From Massilia sp. WG5 (GTDB taxonomy: Bacteria; Pseudomonadota; Gammaproteobacteria; Burkholderiales; Burkholderiaceae_D), in NCBI RefSeq assembly GCF_001412595.2, contig NZ_CP012640.2, positions 1,984,001-2,048,000 of the forward strand: DNA of 64,000 nt. Reading direction: 5' to 3'. Both the position numbers and the translations under genes were made by a program. Shown piece after piece: positions 19,715 through 28,145 of this stretch. Positions within the stretch are counted from its first letter, which is position 1; every line of letters begins with the position of its first letter. Below the pieces are notes generated by a model. It made no database searches. It saw only the letters and a list, made by a program, of their open reading frames with translations, and had not been told where the DNA came from.

Positions 19715-20773
19715 ATGACCCAATATACGCTCCAGCAAAAAGTTTTTCTTTTCCTCCTGATTATCGTCACCATCGGTTTCGTCTGGATCCTGACGCCCTA
19801 TGCCGGCGCGGTGTTCTGGGGGATCGTGCTGGCGATCCTGTTCATTCCCCTGCAGCGGCGCCTGCTGCGCGCGACCAACCAGAAGCCCAACCTTGCCGCC
19901 ATGCTCACCCTGCTGTCGATCGTGGTGATGGTGATCATTCCGGTCGCCCTCATCAGCGCCTCGCTGGTGCAGCAGGCGGTCGGGATCGTCGACATGATGC
20001 GGTCCGGCCACGTCGACTTCGGGCGCTACTTCAGCCAGATCATCGGTGCGCTGCCGGACTGGCTGGTCGGCCTGCTCGATCGCTTCGACCTCACCAGCAT
20101 GGCCTCGCTGCAGGAAAAGCTCACCAGCGTCGCGTCCCAGGCCAGCCAGGTGACGGCCAAATACGCCCTCAACTTCGCCAGCAACACCTTCGATTTCCTG
20201 GTCAGCATGACCATCATGCTCTACCTGCTGTTCTTCCTGCTGCGCGACGGCCATTCGCTGGCGGGGCGCATCAGGACCGCGGTGCCGCTCAGTTTCAATT
20301 ACAAGAAGCGCCTGTTCAACAATTTCACCACCGTGATCCGCGCCACCGTCAAGGGCAACGTGCTGGTGGCGATGGCGCAGGGCGCGCTGGGCGGGCTGAT
20401 CTTCTGGATCCTGCACGTGCAGGCGCCGCTGCTGTGGGCAGTGGTGATGGCCTTCCTGTCGCTGCTGCCGGCGGTCGGCGCCGCCATCGTGTGGGCGCCG
20501 GTGGCGGTGTACTTCCTGGTGACGGGCTCGGTCTGGCAGGGCGTGGTGCTGATCGCCTTCGGCGTGTTCGTGATCGGCCTGGTCGACAACCTGCTGCGTC
20601 CGCTACTGGTCGGCAAGGACACCAAGATGCCGGACTATGTGGTGCTGCTGTCGACCGTCGGCGGCATGGCCCTGTTCGGCCTGAACGGTTTCGTGATCGG
20701 GCCGGTGATCGCGGCGCTGTTCATCGCGACCTGGGATCTGTTCTCGACGGCAGAGGAGTTTCATCAGGAATAA
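19715..20773 (+). CDS. AI-2E/PerM-family transporter
   Basis: This 352-residue inner-membrane protein has about eight hydrophobic segments and the PF01594 layout: paired N-terminal helices (FLFLLIIVTIGFVWILTPYAGAVFWG), a central soluble segment (about 100-160), and C-terminal helices containing the conserved LPAVGAAIVWAPVAVYF and DNLLRPLLVGK blocks. Members have been linked to autoinducer-2 export, Na+/H+ exchange or unknown substrates. ATG 19715 is used; no strong ribosome site is visible, and the palindrome at 19680 lies just upstream. Confidence 0.88.
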   Translation: MTQYTLQQKVFLFLLIIVTIGFVWILTPYAGAVFWGIVLAILFIPLQRRLLRATNQKPNLAAMLTLLSIVVMVIIPVALISASLVQQAVGIVDMMRSGHVDFGRYFSQIIGALPDWLVGLLDRFDLTSMASLQEKLTSVASQASQVTAKYALNFASNTFDFLVSMTIMLYLLFFLLRDGHSLAGRIRTAVPLSFNYKKRLFNNFTTVIRATVKGNVLVAMAQGALGGLIFWILHVQAPLLWAVVMAFLSLLPAVGAAIVWAPVAVYFLVTGSVWQGVVLIAFGVFVIGLVDNLLRPLLVGKDTKMPDYVVLLSTVGGMALFGLNGFVIGPVIAALFIATWDLFSTAEEFHQE

Positions 20774-20852
20774 GAGCGGCATAAGAGCGCCCGTTACTTG
20801 CCGTCGGGCAATAAAGTATATACTCGCGGCCTTCGCCTCCAAAGGAATCACA

Positions 20853-21176
20853 TTGAAAGAACAGCGAGTCCACGCCCGCAAGCTGATACGGGAGCAAGCC
20901 TATCTGGCGGACGCGCGCACGAGCTCCTGGACACCGGTGGTCCTGCTCGATATTTCCCAGTGCGGCATCAGTTTTGCGTCCCCGACGGCAATCACCAAGG
21001 ACGAGCTGCGCCAGCTGCACTTCAGGATGCCCGGCAGCGCGCTGCTGCACCGCGCGCTGGTCCACATCGTGCATCACTCGACCTCCGGCGTGCCGGTCGG
21101 ATTCAAGGTCGGGGCCAGGTTCGACGAGCTCGGCGCGGACACGAAACAGGCGATCGCAGCATTCCTGGACGCATAA
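20853..21176 (+). CDS. PilZ-domain protein
   Basis: This 107-residue single-domain protein carries the PilZ c-di-GMP-binding pattern: an N-terminal basic Arg-rich segment (RVHARKLIREQAYL) and DISQCGISF, which matches D/NxSxxG. It would act as a c-di-GMP effector. The start is TTG 20853 with AAAGGAAT just upstream. The RxxxR spacing is not textbook, so binding is likely but not certain. Confidence 0.8.
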   Translation: MKEQRVHARKLIREQAYLADARTSSWTPVVLLDISQCGISFASPTAITKDELRQLHFRMPGSALLHRALVHIVHHSTSGVPVGFKVGARFDELGADTKQAIAAFLDA

Positions 21177-21276
21177 GCTCATCTTATATCCTTACAGTGT
21201 TGTAGTTATACGACGAAGCCATGGTTGCCGAAGGGTAAATTGATTAGGATTCAATTTTCCCTAGGAGCAAACCGCT

Positions 21277-23670
21277 TTGAAACTCACCCCGCTTCGCCAC
21301 TCGCTGCTGCTCGCCCTGTACGGCGGCGCAGCCCTTGCCGCCCTGCCCTCCGGCGCCTCGGCCCAGACGAGCGCACCGGCCGCCTCGTCCGACACGAGCA
21401 TCCAGAGCGTGAACATCGTCGGCTCGCGCCGCGTCGGCAATACCTCGGCCACCGACACCCCGGTCCCGGTCGACTACATCCCGCTGACCAAGTCGGCCGA
21501 GCAAGGCGGCCAGTTCGACCTGGCCCAGACCCTGGCGAATATTTCGCCTTCGTTCAACTCGACCCGCCAGACCGGCGCGGACGGCGCCGACCTGGTCGAC
21601 TCCGCCGCCCTGCGCGGCCTCGGCTCGGACCAGACCCTGGTGCTGGTGAACGGCAAGCGCCGCCACACCACCGCCCTGGTGAACCTGTTCGGCGCGCGTA
21701 ACCGCGGCAATACCGGCACCGACATGAACGCGCTGCCGCTGATGGCCATCAAGGACGTGCAGGTGCTGCGCGACGGCGCCGCCGCGCAATACGGGTCCGA
21801 TGCGATCGCCGGCGTGATCAACGTCGAGCTGAAGAAGAGCCTGGGCTGCGAATCGATCGTCGGCTTCGGCGAATACTCCAGGCACGACGGCAAGAACTGG
21901 CTGGCCTCGGCCTACTGCGGCATCGCGGTGGCGGACGGCGTGCTGGGCATCACCGGCGAATACTACGACCGCGGCCGCTCCAACCGCGCGGACCCCGACA
22001 ACCCGCGCACCATCGGCGACACCAAGAGCCAGAACAAGACCGTCTACCTGAACGGCGAATTCCCGATGGGCCCTGGCAAGCTCTACCTGACCGCCGGCGC
22101 CCAGACCCGCGACGCCTCCTCGGCAGCGTGGGCGCGCGGCGGCATCGGCTCGGACGACATCCCCTCGCGCAACTCGGCGGCGATGTATCCGGACGGCTTC
22201 GTCCCCTACATCAACGGCGACATCGACGACCGCTACGCCATCCTCGGTTACCGCACCCGCATCGGCGAATGGGCCGGCGACTTCTCGCAGACCTACGGCT
22301 ACAACCGCATGCGCTACACCATCGCGCACACGCTGAACGCCTCGATCGCCAACCAGGACCTGCTCAATGGCGGCAAGGGCATCAGCCCCTCGCAGTTCAA
22401 CGCCGGCGGCTTCTCCTTCCGCCAGCTGACCACCAACGCCGACTTCAGCCGCTACTACGCCGACATCCTCGGCGGCCTGAACGCCGCCTTCGGCTTCGAG
22501 TACCGCGCCGAGAACTACCAGATCTTCGCCGGCGAACCGGGTTCCTACAACGACGTCGACGGCCTGGGCGTGGGCGGCAATGCCGGCAGCCAGGGCTTCC
22601 CGGGCTTCCAGCCGGGCGACGCCACCAGCCGCGACCGCCACAGCAGCGCCGCCTACCTCGACTTCGAAGCCGACCTGAGCGCCCGCACCAAGCTGCAGGC
22701 CGCCCTGCGCCACGAGCGCTACTCGGACTTCGGCTCGACCACGACCGGCAAGCTGGCCGGTTCGTTCCGCGCCACCGAGGACGTGCTGCTGCGCGCCTCC
22801 GCCAGCACCGGCTTCCGCGCGCCGTCGCTGCAGCAGGTCTACTTCTCCTCGACCTTCACCGACTTCATCAGCGGCGTGCCGATGGACGTGGTGCTGGCGC
22901 CGAACGGCGGCAAGGTCGCCAACGCGGCCGGCATCCCGCAGCTGCATGAAGAGAAGTCGAAGAGCTACACCCTGGGCATGACCTGGACCCCGACCAAGTC
23001 GGTCTCGGTGACCGCCGACCTGTACCACATCGACATCGACGGCCGCATCGTGCTGTCGGGCCGCTTCGACGCCGAGAACTACCCGGCGCTGGGCGCGACC
23101 CTGGCGTCGCTGGGCGTGGGCCAGGCGCAGTTCTTCGTGAACTCGATCGACACCCGCACCCAGGGCCTGGACCTGACCGCCTCGCACCGCATGGACGTCG
23201 GCGGCGGCAAGCTGGTCACCTACCTGGCGATGAACTTCAGCCGCACCGAAGTGACCGGCGTGCACGCCCCGGCCGCGCTGGCCGGCTTCGAGGACGTGCT
23301 GCTGTCCGAGCGCGAGCGCCTGTTCATCGAGCAGGGCGGCCCGCGCCGCAAGGCGACGCTGGACTTCGACTACCTCAAGGGCCAGCTCGAAACCGACTTC
23401 CGCATCGTGCACTACGGTCCGCAGACCCTGGGCACCTTCTCGGGTCCGCCGGTGCCGAACCAGTACTACAAGTCGAAGACCTCGGCCGACCTGTCCTTCA
23501 CCTGGGCCTTCACCGACAAGACCAAGCTGACCGTGGGCGGCACCAACATCTTCAACGTGCACCCGACCGTACAGAATCCGGACGAGACCGACAACGGCTT
23601 CAAGTACGAGAGCGTGCAATTCGGCCTGAACGGCGCGGCGTATTTTGCGCGCCTGGCGCACAAGTTCTAA
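21277..23670 (+). CDS. TonB-dependent outer-membrane receptor
   Basis: This 797-residue receptor imports a siderophore or nutrient across the outer membrane using TonB energy. A signal peptide ends at SGASAQ. The plug domain follows (about 45-170) with the LRGLGSDQTLVLVNGKRR and DVQVLRDGAAAQYGSDAIAGVINV blocks, then a 22-strand barrel ending in Phe (ARLAHKF). There is no N-terminal STN signalling domain, so it is not a transducer. The start is TTG 21277 with AGGAGC upstream. No transport partners flank it; the substrate is unknown. Confidence 0.93.
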   Translation: MKLTPLRHSLLLALYGGAALAALPSGASAQTSAPAASSDTSIQSVNIVGSRRVGNTSATDTPVPVDYIPLTKSAEQGGQFDLAQTLANISPSFNSTRQTGADGADLVDSAALRGLGSDQTLVLVNGKRRHTTALVNLFGARNRGNTGTDMNALPLMAIKDVQVLRDGAAAQYGSDAIAGVINVELKKSLGCESIVGFGEYSRHDGKNWLASAYCGIAVADGVLGITGEYYDRGRSNRADPDNPRTIGDTKSQNKTVYLNGEFPMGPGKLYLTAGAQTRDASSAAWARGGIGSDDIPSRNSAAMYPDGFVPYINGDIDDRYAILGYRTRIGEWAGDFSQTYGYNRMRYTIAHTLNASIANQDLLNGGKGISPSQFNAGGFSFRQLTTNADFSRYYADILGGLNAAFGFEYRAENYQIFAGEPGSYNDVDGLGVGGNAGSQGFPGFQPGDATSRDRHSSAAYLDFEADLSARTKLQAALRHERYSDFGSTTTGKLAGSFRATEDVLLRASASTGFRAPSLQQVYFSSTFTDFISGVPMDVVLAPNGGKVANAAGIPQLHEEKSKSYTLGMTWTPTKSVSVTADLYHIDIDGRIVLSGRFDAENYPALGATLASLGVGQAQFFVNSIDTRTQGLDLTASHRMDVGGGKLVTYLAMNFSRTEVTGVHAPAALAGFEDVLLSERERLFIEQGGPRRKATLDFDYLKGQLETDFRIVHYGPQTLGTFSGPPVPNQYYKSKTSADLSFTWAFTDKTKLTVGGTNIFNVHPTVQNPDETDNGFKYESVQFGLNGAAYFARLAHKF

Positions 23671-23720
23671 AGCGCCCCGGCTCTGGGGGCAGCACCTTGC
23701 CGGTCGCCCCCAGACCTTAC

Positions 23721-23809
23721 CCGTCGCCCCCGCGCAGGCGGGGGTCCAAGCTTGTTCGCGTTTCGATAGCGCAAGCAGAACTTGGGCCCCCGCCTCCGCG
23801 GGGGCGACG
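23721..23809. repeat. interspersed palindromic repeat, copy 2
   Basis: The layout matches the 6036 copy: a left arm beginning CCGTCGCCCCCGCG and ending GGTCCAAG is mirrored by a right arm beginning CTTGGGCCCCCGCC and ending GGGGGCGACG. The sequence can fold into a long GC-rich hairpin behind the TonB-dependent receptor gene and may help terminate or protect its transcript. Confidence 0.75.
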
Positions 23810-23851
23810 TTTTTGGCGGGGGCGACGTTTTTGGCGGGGGCGACGTTTGTA
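23798..23851. repeat. 18-bp tandem repeat, three copies
   Basis: The unit GCGGGGGCGACGTTTTTG occurs at 23798, 23816 and 23834. The last copy differs slightly near its end. It amplifies the right terminus of the palindromic repeat beside it, which suggests slippage at the end of that element. Confidence 0.8.
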
Positions 23852-23950
23852 GCGGTTCTATCGGAACTGGTCCTTACACGAGTTGTGTTAATTTGATGAC
23901 CGATGACGCGGCTCAATTGCCCCGATGATGTGTAGTCATTCATAACGGCA

Positions 23951-24913
23951 ATGCACAGCATGGACCCTTTACCGTTATTGTCGCTGGTCGTACCGTTCTA
24001 TAACGAAGAAGAAGTGATCGGGCAGTTTTTCGAGCGGGTCATTGCCGAGCTCGAAGCCATCCCCGGCATCCGCTTCGAGATCGTCTGCGTCAACGACGGC
24101 AGCCGCGATCGCACGCTCGATCAGCTGATCCTTGCCTCGCGCCGGGACGGGCGGGTGCGCGTGATCGACCTGACCCGCAATTTCGGCAAGGAGGCCGCCC
24201 TCACGGCCGCCATCAACGAGGCGCGCGGCGACCTCATCGTCCCCTTCGATGCCGACCTGCAGGATCCGCCGCAGGTGATCGGCAAGCTGGTCGATAAATG
24301 GCGCGAAGGCTACGACGTCGTGCTGGCCAAGCGCGTCGACCGCGAATCCGATTCCCTGCTCAAGAAATGGACCGCGGTCTCGTTCTACCATTTCCACAAC
24401 GACGTTTCGGACGTCAAGATCCCGGAAAACGTCGGCGATTTCCGCCTGTTCACCCGCACCGTCTGCGACGCCCTGAAAGCGCTGCCGGAATCCTGCCGCT
24501 TCATGAAGGGCCTGTTCGCCTGGGTCGGCTACCGCACCGCCGTGGTCGAGTACGTGCGCGAGGCGCGCGTGGCGGGCAAGAGCAAGTTTTCCGGCTGGAA
24601 GCTGTGGAACTTCGCACTCGAGGGCATCACCAGCTTCAGCACCGTGCCGCTGCGGGTCTGGACCTATCTCGGGCTGTCGGTGGCGCTGATGGCGATGAGC
24701 CGCGCGATCTACCTGGCCGCCCGCACCCTGATCTACGGCGTCGACGTGCCGGGCTATGCCTCGCTGGCCACCGCGATCCTGCTGCTGGGCGGCATCCAGC
24801 TGATCGGCATCGGCGTGCTGGGCGAATACATCGGCCGGATCTATCTCGAATCCAAGGGCCGTCCGATCTACCTGGTGCGCCAGCGCTTCGAAGGGACCTC
24901 GCCGCATGCATGA
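23951..24913 (+). CDS. gtrB: GtrB-like bactoprenol glycosyltransferase (GT2)
   Basis: GtrB-type enzymes transfer a sugar from a nucleotide donor to undecaprenyl phosphate on the cytosolic face. The 320-residue protein has the GT2 N-terminus (SLVVPFYNEEEVI), the nucleotide-binding VCVNDGSRDRT, the DADLQDPP metal motif, and two C-terminal TM helices (about 232-300) typical of the DPM1/GtrB family. ATG 23951 or 23960 (MDPLPL) are both possible. It overlaps gtrA by 8 bp, so the genes form a glucosylation operon of the gtrABC type. Confidence 0.9.
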   Translation: MHSMDPLPLLSLVVPFYNEEEVIGQFFERVIAELEAIPGIRFEIVCVNDGSRDRTLDQLILASRRDGRVRVIDLTRNFGKEAALTAAINEARGDLIVPFDADLQDPPQVIGKLVDKWREGYDVVLAKRVDRESDSLLKKWTAVSFYHFHNDVSDVKIPENVGDFRLFTRTVCDALKALPESCRFMKGLFAWVGYRTAVVEYVREARVAGKSKFSGWKLWNFALEGITSFSTVPLRVWTYLGLSVALMAMSRAIYLAARTLIYGVDVPGYASLATAILLLGGIQLIGIGVLGEYIGRIYLESKGRPIYLVRQRFEGTSPHA

Positions 24914-25340
24914 CGGGACCATCTCGAGCCGGGCCGCGTCCAGCCGCGCGACCCGCGTCATGCTGGGCCGCTTCCTGGTCTACGCGATGGTCGGCGCGGC
25001 CGGCACCGCCGGGCACTATGCCTTCCTGATCACGGCCGTCTCGGCGGGGATGCTGGCGCCGGTGCCGGCCTCGGTCCTCGGCGCCGTCGTCGGCGCCATC
25101 ATCAACTTCGTGCTGAACACCCTGATCACCTTCCGCGGCCGGCTGGCGCTCGGCACGGCGGCGCGCTTCTTCGCCACGGCGGCGCTGGCGGCCGCCGCCA
25201 ACGGGGCGCTGATGTCGGCCCTGCTGGCGGCCTTCGCCATCGACTACCGCCTGGCCCAGCTGCTGATCACCGCGCTGCTGCTGTGCGCGACTTTCCTCAT
25301 CAATTCGGCATGGACCTTCCGCGCAGCGAAGACGCGCTGA
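24906..25340 (+). CDS. gtrA: GtrA-like flippase
   Basis: This 144-residue four-TM protein of the GtrA family is proposed to flip the lipid-linked sugar made by GtrB to the periplasm. The first helix pattern FLVYAMVGAAGTAGHYAFL and the INFVLNTLITFRG block are typical. It overlaps gtrB by 8 bp and the following glycosyltransferase by 31 bp, showing tight translational coupling. Confidence 0.9.
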   Translation: MHDGTISSRAASSRATRVMLGRFLVYAMVGAAGTAGHYAFLITAVSAGMLAPVPASVLGAVVGAIINFVLNTLITFRGRLALGTAARFFATAALAAAANGALMSALLAAFAIDYRLAQLLITALLLCATFLINSAWTFRAAKTR

Positions 25341-26899
25341 GCCCGGCCGCCGGTGCGCCACCTCATGCGCCGCCGGCCCGCCCGCCGCTGGCCCGCTCCC
25401 GCTTCATCCTGCTGTGCGGCGCGATCGGCCTGCTCGCCCTGCTGCTGCGCCTGCCGACCCTGGCCAGCCGCTCGCTGTGGCTGGACGAGACCTACAGCGC
25501 CTGGTTCGCGGCCAGGCCGCTGCACGCGCTGTGGACCGAGGTGCCGCTGTACGAGACCCATCCGCCCTTCTACTACACGCTGCTGAAGGGCTGGAGCGCG
25601 CTGTTCGGCCGAAGCGAGGCCGCGCTGCGCAGCCTGTGCATGCTGGCCAGCGTGCTGACCGTGGTCCTGATGCCCGTGTGCGCGCGCTGGGCGCGGCTGG
25701 GGGCGCGCGCCGAGCGCATCGGCCTGCTGGCCGCGCTGCTGCTGGCGGTGAACGCGAACAGCATCCTGTACGCCCAGCAGGCCCGCCCTTACGCCATCCA
25801 CGCCCTGGCCGGGATGCTGGCCGTGTTCTTCTCCTGCATGCTGGTGCTGGAACTGGCGCGGCCGGCGGCGCCGGAGCGCCGCTCGCGCCTGTGGACCTGG
25901 GTGGCCGGCCTGGCCGTCAGCGCCAGCCTGGCCCTGTGGCTGCACAACACCGGCGTGTTCGCCGCCTTCGGCATCTGGACCGGCATGACGGCCGGCCTGC
26001 TGCTTGCCGCGCCCGGTCCGCGCAAGCGCCAAGCCATCGCGGTCGGCCTGGCCGGCCTCGGCGCCCTGCTGCTGTGGTCGCCCTTCCTGCCGATGCTGCT
26101 GCGCCAGAGCGCGGCGATGGCCAAGCTCTCGTACTGGATCCGCTTCAGCCCCGGCAAGATCACCGGCGCCTGGACCGTGATGGCGGGCGGCCAGCTGCTG
26201 CACTACCCGGTGCTGGCGCTGGTGCTGCTGGCCTTCGCCTGGCTGTGGAAACGCTCGCGGCCCCACTTCTGGCTGCTGGGCTGCACGATGGCGCTGCCGG
26301 TCCTGGCGATGGGCGCCTACAGCCTGCTGGTCAAGCCGGTCTTCCTGTCGCGCCTGTTCGAATGGCTGGCGCCGCTGACCATGGGGCTGGCGGCGCTGGG
26401 CATCGCCGCGCTGCGCCGGTCCTGGCGGCTGCCGGCCCTGGTCGTGGTGCTGGCCCTGTCGGCGTGGGAAGTGCAATCCTTCTACCGCTCCCACACCGAG
26501 AACTGGCGCGAGATGCTGGCGCAGTTACAGCACGATGCCCGGCCCGGCGACCTGGTGCTGGCCTTCCCGAACGAGGTGCAGATGCCGGCCACCTACTACA
26601 TGAAGCGCGGCCCGGCCGTGACTTACCTGCCGGCGCCCTTCCCGGCGCTGGGCCTGGCGCGTCCTTACACCGGCAACGCCGGCGCGCCGAATATCGTGCC
26701 GGCAGACGCCGCGCGCCTGCGTTCCCTGCTATGGGGCCGGCAGCGGGTATGGCTGATCGAGCGGCGCGCGGATCTGTACGATCCGACCGGGATCGTGGTG
26801 AAGGAACTGGCGGCTTGCTGCCGGCTGGTGCGCAAGGCCGATGGGATCGGCGGCAACATCAGCTTGTACGAAGCGAAAAAATTGCCTCTTATAAATTAA
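25310..26899 (+). CDS. GT-C fold membrane glycosyltransferase (GT39/ArnT-like)
   Basis: This 529-residue polytopic protein has about ten or more TM helices. A periplasmic loop carries the metal-binding acidic motif (SLWLDETYSAW) and ETHPPFYY, both typical of dolichol- or undecaprenyl-phosphate-sugar transferases. It would be the third gene of the gtr operon, moving the flipped sugar onto a surface acceptor such as O-antigen or a protein. ATG 25310 is used; the frame is open to 25283. A C-terminal soluble domain (about 400-529) follows the membrane part. The acceptor is unknown. Confidence 0.85.
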   Translation: MDLPRSEDALSPAAGAPPHAPPARPPLARSRFILLCGAIGLLALLLRLPTLASRSLWLDETYSAWFAARPLHALWTEVPLYETHPPFYYTLLKGWSALFGRSEAALRSLCMLASVLTVVLMPVCARWARLGARAERIGLLAALLLAVNANSILYAQQARPYAIHALAGMLAVFFSCMLVLELARPAAPERRSRLWTWVAGLAVSASLALWLHNTGVFAAFGIWTGMTAGLLLAAPGPRKRQAIAVGLAGLGALLLWSPFLPMLLRQSAAMAKLSYWIRFSPGKITGAWTVMAGGQLLHYPVLALVLLAFAWLWKRSRPHFWLLGCTMALPVLAMGAYSLLVKPVFLSRLFEWLAPLTMGLAALGIAALRRSWRLPALVVVLALSAWEVQSFYRSHTENWREMLAQLQHDARPGDLVLAFPNEVQMPATYYMKRGPAVTYLPAPFPALGLARPYTGNAGAPNIVPADAARLRSLLWGRQRVWLIERRADLYDPTGIVVKELAACCRLVRKADGIGGNISLYEAKKLPLIN

Positions 26900-26974
26900 T
26901 TTTCTTAAAAGCACGCTTTATAAATGCTAACATATTTGCACTTTCTCTGAACCCAGCCAACGCGCAGGTATGTC

Positions 26975-28141
26975 GTGAGCACTACAAAAACCGTGAGCGA
27001 ATCCGATGTGGCCATTGCACGCGCCACGGGATTTTCGGAATGTGCGATTGCGCTTCGCCGCGCGCTCACCACGACCCCGATCGGGTGGTTGCTTGCCGTA
27101 TGGTTCTGCTGGGATCATGCCCCCTTGCACTCGATCCTGGCCTGGCTAGGCTGCGCCGCCGCCATCTGGGCTGGCAGCCTGTGGGACTTGCAGCGGGTGA
27201 TCCGCAGCGGCGCGAAGTTGGCGGTGCATCGGCATCACCTGTACTGGATTGCCGGGCTGGATGGACTTGCGTGGGGTCTGCTGACCTGGTTTCTGATGGG
27301 GTACGACCCGGTGCTGGATGCTGTACTGATGGCCCTGCTCTGTGGCGTCACCTCGATCAATGCCCAGGTCTATGGCACCTACGTATCGGCCTACTATTGG
27401 CAGATCGGGGCCATCTGGACGGTCTCGGTGCTGGGCTTGCTGCATGCCGATCGGGGTCGGACCGCAATCGATTTCGCGCTTGGCCTGAGCGTGTTCATCG
27501 CCCTCACCGCGTATTACACGCGCGCCATCTCAAAACGTTTGTTCGAAGGCATTCGCCTGCAGCATGCCAACGGTTTATTGGCAGCGCAATTGCGCACCGC
27601 GCTGCAGAAGGTGGAACTCGATGCGGCTACCGACGCGCTGACGGGGCATGGGAACCGCCGGGCGCTCGACGAAATCCTCAAGCAGCAGCTTGCGCTGCAC
27701 CGTTACGGCGACAAGCCTTTTTCCATCCTGATGCTGGACATCGACTTCTTCAAGAGCATCAACGATGAATTCGGCCACATGGTGGGCGACGATGTGCTGC
27801 GCTCGTTCGCGCAAAGGCTGCGCGAGTTCCTGCGTTCAGGCGATTTTTGCGCGCGCTTTGGCGGCGAGGAGTTCGTCGTCGTCCTGCCGGACACGACCCT
27901 GTCCACGGCCGTGGACGTCGCGGAGCGTATCCGCAGGGGCGTTGCCCAGTCGCCGCTCCTGGAAACGCCGAGGGTGCAGGCAAGCACCTCCATCGGCGTG
28001 GCGACCATCGAACAAGAGCAGGGTATCGGTGAACTGCTTGCGGCCGCGGATGCAGCGGTCTACCTTGCCAAGAATGCCGGACGCAACCAGGTGCGTTCGT
28101 GCGTGCGGATGCCGGCGCCTGTCGGCAGCATGCAAGGCTGA
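26975..28141 (+). CDS. membrane-bound diguanylate cyclase
   Basis: This 388-residue inner-membrane enzyme makes c-di-GMP from two GTP. Five or six hydrophobic segments (about 35-190) form the N-terminal sensor. A GGDEF domain follows with ALTGHGNRRAL, the active-site motif ARFGGEEF, and an intact inhibitory I-site RSGD five residues before it. It should be active and product-inhibited. The start is GTG 26975. It is convergent with the histidine kinase gene, 4 bp separating the stops. Confidence 0.93.
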   Translation: MSTTKTVSESDVAIARATGFSECAIALRRALTTTPIGWLLAVWFCWDHAPLHSILAWLGCAAAIWAGSLWDLQRVIRSGAKLAVHRHHLYWIAGLDGLAWGLLTWFLMGYDPVLDAVLMALLCGVTSINAQVYGTYVSAYYWQIGAIWTVSVLGLLHADRGRTAIDFALGLSVFIALTAYYTRAISKRLFEGIRLQHANGLLAAQLRTALQKVELDAATDALTGHGNRRALDEILKQQLALHRYGDKPFSILMLDIDFFKSINDEFGHMVGDDVLRSFAQRLREFLRSGDFCARFGGEEFVVVLPDTTLSTAVDVAERIRRGVAQSPLLETPRVQASTSIGVATIEQEQGIGELLAAADAAVYLAKNAGRNQVRSCVRMPAPVGSMQG

Positions 28142-28145
28142 GCGC

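Noticed and set aside
21244..23961. A 905-codon frame antisense to the TonB-dependent receptor gene
   Set aside because: It is the mirror of a well-supported gene in GC-rich DNA, with low-complexity His/Ala/Arg/Gly composition and no domain. Similar mirrors at 6492-9287, 55627-58680 and 15307-17601 were dropped for the same reason.
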